Shown here in pieces: positions 63,213-64,000 of a stretch of 64,000 nt of DNA. A program made the translations under genes and the position numbers. Position 1 is the first letter of the stretch. Each line of letters starts with the position of its first letter. The stretch spans positions 1,318,666-1,382,665 of the forward strand of contig KV440964.1 of the NCBI GenBank assembly GCA_001636495.1, written 5' to 3'. This stretch comes from Sutcliffiella horikoshii (GTDB lineage Bacteria > Bacillota > Bacilli > Bacillales > Bacillaceae_I). The notes beneath the pieces are model-generated. The model had not been told where the DNA came from. It made no database searches and was given only the letters and a program-made list of their open reading frames with translations.

Positions 63213-64000
63213 ATGGCAGCACCAGAGGTAGGTAGAAAGCTTTCCATTTTACAAGTCGCTAAAGTCTGTGCCATTTTACTCGTTGTGATCGGTCATGTGA
63301 ATGTGTTATTCTATCGGAATTTTAATTATGACTGGTTTGGACTGGGACGTTGGGAAAGGCTTGGAGGGGTAGATTTCTTCTTTGTGGTTACGGGATTTAT
63401 GATTTATTATCTTTACCATCGTCATTTGGGGGTAGAGGGAAAGGCTAGAGAGTTTTTCATTAAAAGATTTATTCGCATTTTTCCGTTATATTGGCTGTTC
63501 ACCTTTATTCTTTTGGGAGCAGCCATCCTGTTCCCCACGCTACATGAACCATATAGCTGGGAGCGGGTCTGGAAATCCATCATTCTCTTCCCTTCGGAAC
63601 CTATTCTTACATCAGCTTGGTCATTGAGTCACGTAATCTTTTTTTATCTTATGTTTAGTCTTTTGTTGCTTAACCCTAAAGTCTTTAAACCTCTCATTGG
63701 TATATGGGTGATTGCCACTATACTTATAAAGTCCAATCTCTTCTTTCAATGGGAAACGTTCTTTTTCAGTTTTTCCACTTTGGAAATAGTAGCAGGGACT
63801 TTAATCGCATATGTTTCTCGTCTCTTCAATATGAAACAATTCGCTGGTTTGTTCCTTGCTGTTGGTGTCATTGGTTACATCGGAGTATGGATGAATAATA
63901 TCTTTGGTTGGTTCACTTTCTATGTTCCTATTCTATATTGTTTCTTTGCTTTATTATTGGTTTTAGGCATATCCATCAAGGACCGTACACAACGAAAAAT
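63213..64000 (+). CDS. Acyltransferase family 3 membrane protein, 5' part
   Basis: The reading frame is open to the right edge (262 codons seen) and encodes a polytopic protein. It has the acyltransferase-3 features KVCAILLVVIGHVNVLF (catalytic-type His), GGVDFFFVVTGFMIYYLY and FIKRFIRIFPLYWLF. It should acetylate or otherwise acylate the polysaccharide. GAGGAGG lies 10 bases before the ATG. The 3' end is outside the window, so its full length is unknown. Confidence 0.88.
   Translation, partial: MAAPEVGRKLSILQVAKVCAILLVVIGHVNVLFYRNFNYDWFGLGRWERLGGVDFFFVVTGFMIYYLYHRHLGVEGKAREFFIKRFIRIFPLYWLFTFILLGAAILFPTLHEPYSWERVWKSIILFPSEPILTSAWSLSHVIFFYLMFSLLLLNPKVFKPLIGIWVIATILIKSNLFFQWETFFFSFSTLEIVAGTLIAYVSRLFNMKQFAGLFLAVGVIGYIGVWMNNIFGWFTFYVPILYCFFALLLVLGISIKDRTQRK

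Overview
The window is a 64 kb chromosomal stretch of a low-GC, endospore-forming Bacillaceae bacterium. The evidence for this is a block of genes in near Bacillus subtilis order (patB, yugE, yugF, alaR-alaT, yugI, yuzA, a yugJ/K dehydrogenase, pgi, yugN, mstX-yugO), plus sporulation genes (an SspH-type small acid-soluble protein, an Sda-like kinase inhibitor, a BclB-like exosporium collagen protein) and the liaIHFSR envelope-stress operon. No rRNA, tRNA, CRISPR array, prophage or transposase gene was seen. The short gaps between genes hold strong GGAGG-type ribosome binding sites and hairpin terminators.

Layout. 1-17.8 kb: yug region with amino-acid and redox enzymes, the seven-gene Mrp sodium/proton antiporter operon (minus strand), pgi and the Mistic/YugO potassium channel pair. 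17.8-22.5 kb: a dicarboxylate symporter, a cold-shock protein and a polyhydroxyalkanoate operon (reductase, phaR, phaC). 22.5-33 kb: two possible tiny peptides, a soluble PAS-GAF-PAS histidine kinase with a LytTR regulator, Sda, a coupled heme-monooxygenase-like/unknown pair, a metallophosphoesterase coupled to DEAD-box helicase DbpA, a YjiH transporter, a repetitive DUF6944-like protein and intracellular protease IspA. 34-41 kb: BclB-like collagen protein, lia operon, glutaredoxin-like protein, TRM11-like methyltransferase, amidase lipoprotein and ChaB-like protein. 41-48.3 kb: peptidoglycan recycling (AmiE-like, NagZ, NamZ and a NagP-type PTS permease). 48.4-53.6 kb: malate sensing and use (malK-malR, malic enzyme, maeN). 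53.9-64 kb: an exopolysaccharide operon that runs off the right edge.

The cell-wall cluster reads as a pathway: secreted NagZ, AmiE and NamZ cut wall fragments and the PTS permease imports an amino sugar. The malate cluster pairs sensing, uptake and decarboxylation. Two cre-like sites suggest carbon catabolite control of both. The exopolysaccharide operon has palindromes that resemble SinR operators at its promoter.

The most unusual content is: seven copies of a roughly 128 bp palindromic repeat, mostly at the 3' ends of genes; two copies of a 185 bp MITE-like element; a six-unit array with a strict 21 bp period; a tyrosine-kinase-like exopolysaccharide protein that has lost its Walker motifs; and a formyltransferase-like/beta-propeller fusion that carries a run of nine G inside its coding sequence.
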